Shown: one piece after another, positions 60,416 through 64,000 of the stretch
How positions within the stretch are numbered: the first letter of the stretch is position 1
How the letters are laid out: every line of letters starts with the position of its first letter
Source: Methanobacterium veterum
GTDB taxonomy: Archaea; Methanobacteriota; Methanobacteria; Methanobacteriales; Methanobacteriaceae
Reading direction: 5' to 3'
Assembly (NCBI RefSeq): GCF_000745485.1
Contig: NZ_JQJK01000009.1
Coordinates: 310,001-374,000 of the forward strand
Length of the DNA: 64,000 bases
Position numbers and translations under genes: made by a program
Notes under the pieces: generated by a model
Seen by the model: only the letters and a program-made list of their open reading frames with translations
The model's database searches: none
Told to the model about the DNA's origin: nothing

Positions 60416-61657
60416 TTAATTTCTGAGGTCTTTTACAATTTTCCCATCTTTCATTACCAGTATTATGTTATCTGGATTTCCAAGAGCCCTTATATGTGCA
60501 ATAGGGTCTTTTTTACAGATTATAACGTCTGCTAATTTACCTTCCTCGATTGTACCAATTTTGTCATCGTATCCAATGCATTCTGCGGCAGTTTTAGTCC
60601 CTGCTACTATGGCTTCTTCTGCACTCATCCCCATATCACATAAAAAGCCTAATTCTTCCAGATTAATCCCATGGGATACAACACCACAGTCAGTACCCAT
60701 TGCAATGCGAACACCAGCTTCATAAGCTTTCTTTATATTTTTTTTATGTATATCAACAATTTCAATGGCTTGTTCTATTCCCCATTCGGGTAACGCACCT
60801 GCTTCGGCAAGTTTTTTGTTATGGTGCATAACTACAAATGTCGGCACAAGGTATGTGCCCTTATCTATCATCATTTGAATTGCTTCATCATCTAAGTAAC
60901 TCCCGTGTTCTATTGAATGAGCACCCGCTTTAAGAGCATTTTTAATCCCTTCAGCCCCATGTCCATGTGCCATTACTTTTATTCCGCCATGATTTTTCCC
61001 TTCTTCCACCATAACTTTCAATTCTTCCACTGTAAACTGTGTATGTTCTGGGCCGTCATTGGCGCTCATAACTCCGCCTGTGACCATTACTTTAATAAAA
61101 TCTGCTTTGCAGCGGATTATTTCTCTAACTCTTTTACGTACTTCCTCCACACCATCACAAATATGTTCGGGGAGACCGGGGTAAGAAATCTTGATGTCAA
61201 AACCTGAAGCACGCCAGAAATCAAAATGTCCGCCAGTTATAGAAAGGGGCATTACACAGATCAGTATCCGGGGGCCTAGTATTAATCCCTGTTCAACTGC
61301 CATCTTAACGCCTAGATCTGCAAGGCCTGCATCTCTTACAGTAGTTACGCCTGCTTCAATTGTTTTCCTGCAGTTTTCCGCGCCTTTATAAAAATAGAGT
61401 GAAAGGGGATCATAGAGCGTATCTTTATCTTTAAACCCGTTTGCCATTAAGTGCATATGGGTATCTATGAATCCCGGCAAAATGAACATCCCGCCGGCAT
61501 CAACCCTTTTGATTTCCTCATCAGGCAGGGTAATTAAGTTTTCCTCACCAACTTCAACAATTTCGTTATCTTTAATTAAAATAGCTGCATTAAGGAGAGG
61601 TTCATCTCCAGTGCCGTTAATTAAAGTCCCGTTATGGATAAGAGAATATTCTGTCAT
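60416..61657 (-). CDS. Imidazolonepropionase-like amidohydrolase
   Basis: 413 aa from ATG 61657 (an ATG 4 codons upstream is possible; its GGGG would then be the ribosome site of the inner start). Metal motifs FIDTHMHLMANG near 65, VMVTGGVMS near 170, KVMAHGHGAEG near 220, SIEHGSYLD near 245, and MGTDCGVVSHG near 320. Belongs to the amidohydrolase branch with Xaa-Pro/carboxypeptidase-like and imidazolonepropionase-like enzymes; the substrate is unknown. Transcribed alone. Confidence 0.88.
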   Translation of the reverse strand: MTEYSLIHNGTLINGTGDEPLLNAAILIKDNEIVEVGEENLITLPDEEIKRVDAGGMFILPGFIDTHMHLMANGFKDKDTLYDPLSLYFYKGAENCRKTIEAGVTTVRDAGLADLGVKMAVEQGLILGPRILICVMPLSITGGHFDFWRASGFDIKISYPGLPEHICDGVEEVRKRVREIIRCKADFIKVMVTGGVMSANDGPEHTQFTVEELKVMVEEGKNHGGIKVMAHGHGAEGIKNALKAGAHSIEHGSYLDDEAIQMMIDKGTYLVPTFVVMHHNKKLAEAGALPEWGIEQAIEIVDIHKKNIKKAYEAGVRIAMGTDCGVVSHGINLEELGFLCDMGMSAEEAIVAGTKTAAECIGYDDKIGTIEEGKLADVIICKKDPIAHIRALGNPDNIILVMKDGKIVKDLRN

Positions 61658-61850
61658 TTTTTGCCCCATTTTTTACATATAATTGTCTTCCAAATCCGAG
61701 TAAAACAAATCATATTATGGTGCTCATTGAAATTAAAATTTTGGATACAATTATATTCTGAAAGAATGTACAGAAATAAAGCTATTTGTGGGGGTTTTGT
61801 GGTATTTTAAGGATTATGGAGTAGCTATCAATCAATTTGGGATCAATTTT

Positions 61851-62144
61851 TTATTTTTCTGTTCGCATTTGCTTAAGGGCTTTTTCGGCATCTTCGTAGG
61901 TTACAATGGTTCGGCCCTCTTTTGCAGCGATTTCATTTGCTATTTGGCCGAGTTTTTCAAACCTGTTTTTAAATTCATCAATTAAAAGGAGAACATCAAG
62001 AGATGTATTCTGCAGTTTTTCGATTTCATCTGATTTTGTAACGGTTCTTTTTGTTTTTATCATATTTTCTATGAGTGTAGCGGCCAATTCGTTTTTGATA
62101 CTCTTCATTTCATGCTTTAAATCGTTATTTTTAGCTTTACTCAT
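61851..62144 (-). CDS. Small helical protein, possible histone-like fold
   Basis: 97 aa from ATG 62144, with AAAGGTG 8 bases upstream. All-helical: a basic first helix, a long central helix (LDVLLLIDEFKNRFEKLGQI), then GRTIVTYEDAEKALKQM, which is like the last loop and helix of archaeal histones. The fold match is only suggestive; a coiled-coil protein is the alternative. Divergent from the gene at 62288, sharing a short promoter region. Confidence 0.6.
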   Translation of the reverse strand: MSKAKNNDLKHEMKSIKNELAATLIENMIKTKRTVTKSDEIEKLQNTSLDVLLLIDEFKNRFEKLGQIANEIAAKEGRTIVTYEDAEKALKQMRTEK

Positions 62145-62220
62145 TCCAAACACCTTTTCAAAATATACTTTAAACTACCTATTTTTAACTTATTGCCTTG
62201 TTGCTATATAGTAATAAGTA

Positions 62221-62232
62221 AACATATAAATA
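62221..62232 (+). promoter_or_regulatory. TATA box of gene at 62288
   Basis: AACATATAAATA, flanked by AGTAA/TTACT half-sites (62209-62213 and 62235-62239) that face each other and may be an operator for the divergent pair. Confidence 0.4.
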
Positions 62233-62287
62233 GTTACTTACTGCTTTGAAGAAAAAAATAAGTACATATTCAAAAACATATTTTATA

Positions 62288-62503
62288 ATGTCGCGAGAAT
62301 CAGAGGAAATTAAACAATTAGAGAAGAAATGGTCAGAAGCAGAAAGAATTATGGTTCGGGGTATGGTAACCAAAGAAGCTGCAGAATTTCTTGAAAATGA
62401 AGCTTTTAAAGATTTTGGAATGATGAAAAAAGGAGCTATAGGGATGGAGCTCACTAAATTGATTTTGATTGCGCGTGATTGTATAAAAAAACAAGAAAAA
62501 TAA
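62288..62503 (+). CDS. Small hypothetical protein, 71 aa
   Basis: Starts MSRESEEIKQLEKKWSEAE; helical and charged, with MVTKEAAEFLENEAF in the middle. No Shine-Dalgarno is seen; a TATA box 55-65 bases upstream supports a real transcript. An upstream TTG (62246) would add 14 residues. Divergent from the helical protein at 61851, possibly a functional pair. No family recognised. Confidence 0.6.
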   Translation: MSRESEEIKQLEKKWSEAERIMVRGMVTKEAAEFLENEAFKDFGMMKKGAIGMELTKLILIARDCIKKQEK

Positions 62504-62788
62504 TTCTTTTATTTTTATTCAAGTAAAATACGGCTACTATTTTCCTTATAATTAAATTTAGTACTTTTCACATGGAAAAAAGTTATTATTTGTTTTAAAT
62601 TAAACGAAAAGGAATTTCACATCCTTTTTCAACTATATTCTATTTTAAAAACGTAAAAGGCACTAACGATTGGGATCATTTAAGATTCCGGTCACCCCCA
62701 ACTATTTTAAGCTTTATGAATTCATAAAAATTAGTTTTCAAGTGCTCTAGCTCAAGGAGCTTATAAAATAATTCTAATAATTTGAGTA

Positions 62789-62974
62789 ATGATTGATAAA
62801 AGTGGTTTCAGACTTAACAGAGTAATCTCACCTGAAACCAAATATATGCACCTTATGGAAGCAATTCAAGAAGCTGAACTTAGATTTTTGCTGGCAAGTT
62901 TAAAAGGTGAAACTTTTCATGTTTCTGGAAGGGGTCAATCTAATATTTCAAGTAAAAAGTGGAAAAATGATTAG
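62789..62974 (+). CDS. Doubtful small ORF, 61 aa
   Basis: Reads MIDKSGFRLNRVISPETKYM and goes on with a short helix EAIQEAELRFLLASL. No strong ribosome site (only GAG 3 bases upstream). Composition is protein-like. No family recognised, so this is a tentative call. Confidence 0.35.
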   Translation: MIDKSGFRLNRVISPETKYMHLMEAIQEAELRFLLASLKGETFHVSGRGQSNISSKKWKND

Positions 62975-63164
62975 AAACTATTAAAGCTTGGATTTTTTAT
63001 TATCTACAGTTCAACTAGTCTGTTTATTATGATCTTTAGTTTGATTATAGATTAACGATGTTTTTTTTATTTGATAATACACAATATAACGATTTCTATT
63101 TAGTTATAATAGTAAATATTATTATTACATTGAATAAAACGGTATTTAATGTGAAGGGGATAAA

Positions 63165-63734
63165 ATGGCAAAAGTATGTCAAAATTGTGGGAATAAAAAT
63201 AAAAATGCTGCAAAATTCTGTGAAAATTGTGGAACATCATTAACCAACACTGAAAGTACTCAAGAAGGAATAAAAGATTGGTGGGATAATCAAAGTAGTA
63301 ATTCGAAATATGGAATAGGTTTAATTGGTTTTTGTTGTCTATTTGTAATAGTAGGATTAATTGCTTTGGGAATAAGTGGAATGTCATCTTCAGATACAGC
63401 ATCGACATATTCGCAGTCAACTATGACAACAGTGTCTAATAATACACAATCTGCAGATACTACAAGTCAGCCAATTGTTTTATCTGGTAAAGGGCAGGAA
63501 GCTACTAAAACTTTCCATTTGAATGGTGGATTAACTAGGTTCGAAATGACACATAATGGAAATTCTAATTTCATTGTACATTTGATGGACACTAATGGAA
63601 ATGTTCAAGAATACGTGGTAAATGAAATCGGCGCTTACAATGGTTCACAAGCATTTAATGTGCCTGAAGGGGATTATCTTTTAAATGTAGAAGCTGACGG
63701 TTCATGGACAGTGAAAATTACTCAAGAAAGCTAA
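63165..63734 (+). CDS. Zinc-ribbon, single-helix surface protein
   Basis: 189 aa. N-terminal zinc ribbon VCQNCGNKNK..FCENCGTSL (residues 4-25), a membrane helix (about 50-70: GIGLIGFCCLFVIVGLIALG), a Ser/Thr linker, and a C-terminal beta domain (about 105-189) with HLNGGLTRFEMTHNG and VPEGDYLLNVEADGSW. The ribbon is inside and the beta domain outside the cell. GGGG lies 7 bases before the ATG. Similar three-part proteins are common in methanogens; function unknown. Confidence 0.75.
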   Translation: MAKVCQNCGNKNKNAAKFCENCGTSLTNTESTQEGIKDWWDNQSSNSKYGIGLIGFCCLFVIVGLIALGISGMSSSDTASTYSQSTMTTVSNNTQSADTTSQPIVLSGKGQEATKTFHLNGGLTRFEMTHNGNSNFIVHLMDTNGNVQEYVVNEIGAYNGSQAFNVPEGDYLLNVEADGSWTVKITQES

Positions 63735-63779
63735 ATTTTTATCTTTTTTTAATTAATCTATAATTGATGTGTGATCGAA

Positions 63780-64000
63780 ATGAAATGTAAATATGAGGGG
63801 TGCAATGAAGAAGTTTTTGAAGATGATTTTTGTATTATGCATATTAAATTGCCCGATAATGAAGAAAGTAAAGAATTTAAGAGAATTAATGAATTAAAGC
63901 AAAAAAAAGCCCAAAAAATGATAGATAATAATAATTTTAATTTTAAAGGGGCTATATTGCATATTTCAAATATTAATTCAAAAGAGGAGATATATAAAAA
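63780..64000 (+). CDS. Pentapeptide-repeat-like protein, 3' end outside window
   Basis: Open from ATG 63780 to the window end (73 codons). Starts MKCKYEGCNEEVFEDDFCIMHI, a small Cys/His metal site (CxxxxC..CxxxH), then a charged helix, then NFNFKGAILHIS, which looks like the first pentapeptide repeat (A(N/D)LxG-type). GTGATC lies 3 bases before the ATG. It follows the zinc-ribbon protein by 45 bases. Confidence 0.6.
   Translation, partial: MKCKYEGCNEEVFEDDFCIMHIKLPDNEESKEFKRINELKQKKAQKMIDNNNFNFKGAILHISNINSKEEIYK

Noticed and set aside
62640..62700. Possible tRNA-like stretch with GGTCACCCCCA
   Set aside because: No acceptor or T-arm pairing could be formed.

Overview
The window looks like the chromosome of a mesophilic methanogen of the order Methanobacteriales, most likely genus Methanobacterium. 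The DNA is AT-rich. Starts are preceded by GGAGG/GGTGAT-type ribosome binding sites or archaeal TATA boxes. Gene content is methanogen-like: a coenzyme F390 synthetase-like ligase, a CTP-dependent (DUF120) riboflavin kinase, an archaeal LeuS, a Get3/ArsA ATPase, a DadD-type deaminase, and a secreted transglutaminase-fold enzyme resembling pseudomurein endoisopeptidases. No rRNA, CRISPR array or intact insertion sequence was seen.

Layout. 1-13 kb: end of a pilin-like locus, tRNA-Leu(CAG), Get3-type ATPase, Lrp-type regulator, an MgtE-N/CBS regulator next to an NRAMP-like transporter (probably Mg/Mn uptake), nadE, cutA, leuS, an MFS transporter and a half-ferritin. 13-27 kb: an accessory, internally duplicated envelope region. 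It holds two MacB-like ABC operons, three paralogous small membrane proteins (two paired with winged-helix regulators), a DUF457-like membrane protein, a pseudomurein-endopeptidase-like protein and a GT-C-like membrane protein. Between these lie chains of short hairpins and two copies of a two-stem RNA candidate. 27-42 kb: hisG, dadD, a potassium/sodium block (TrkA+TrkH, two more TrkH, a P2-type ATPase), F390 synthetase and truD. 42-48 kb: a three-gene operon with a giant beta-propeller/Ig-like surface protein and two zinc-ribbon proteins, one carrying the hairpin element in frame. 48-59 kb: copper/metal handling (YHS protein, CopA, CopZ, HxlR regulator behind 60-bp repeats, NifX-like and Mrp/NBP35 proteins, DUF2769 protein, and a CopB-type ATPase broken by one in-frame stop). 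59-64 kb: an amidohydrolase and small hypothetical proteins.

The most unusual content is non-coding, in 14-27 kb. Hairpin chains keep short GC-rich linkers while the stem sequences change. Downstream of two chains sit homologous about 120-nt elements whose two stems differ by compensatory base changes, supporting a structured plus-strand RNA. The unit 'hairpin chain - CCCGCCC - RNA - ABC operon - promoter' at 20.4-23.3 kb recurs at 25.6-26.1 kb without the ABC genes, leaving an orphan copy of their promoter. A related palindromic element lies in frame inside a zinc-ribbon gene at 42.6 kb.

Limits: families were assigned by reading motifs, not by database search. Starts were chosen from visible ribosome binding sites. 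Statements about regulation are inferences.
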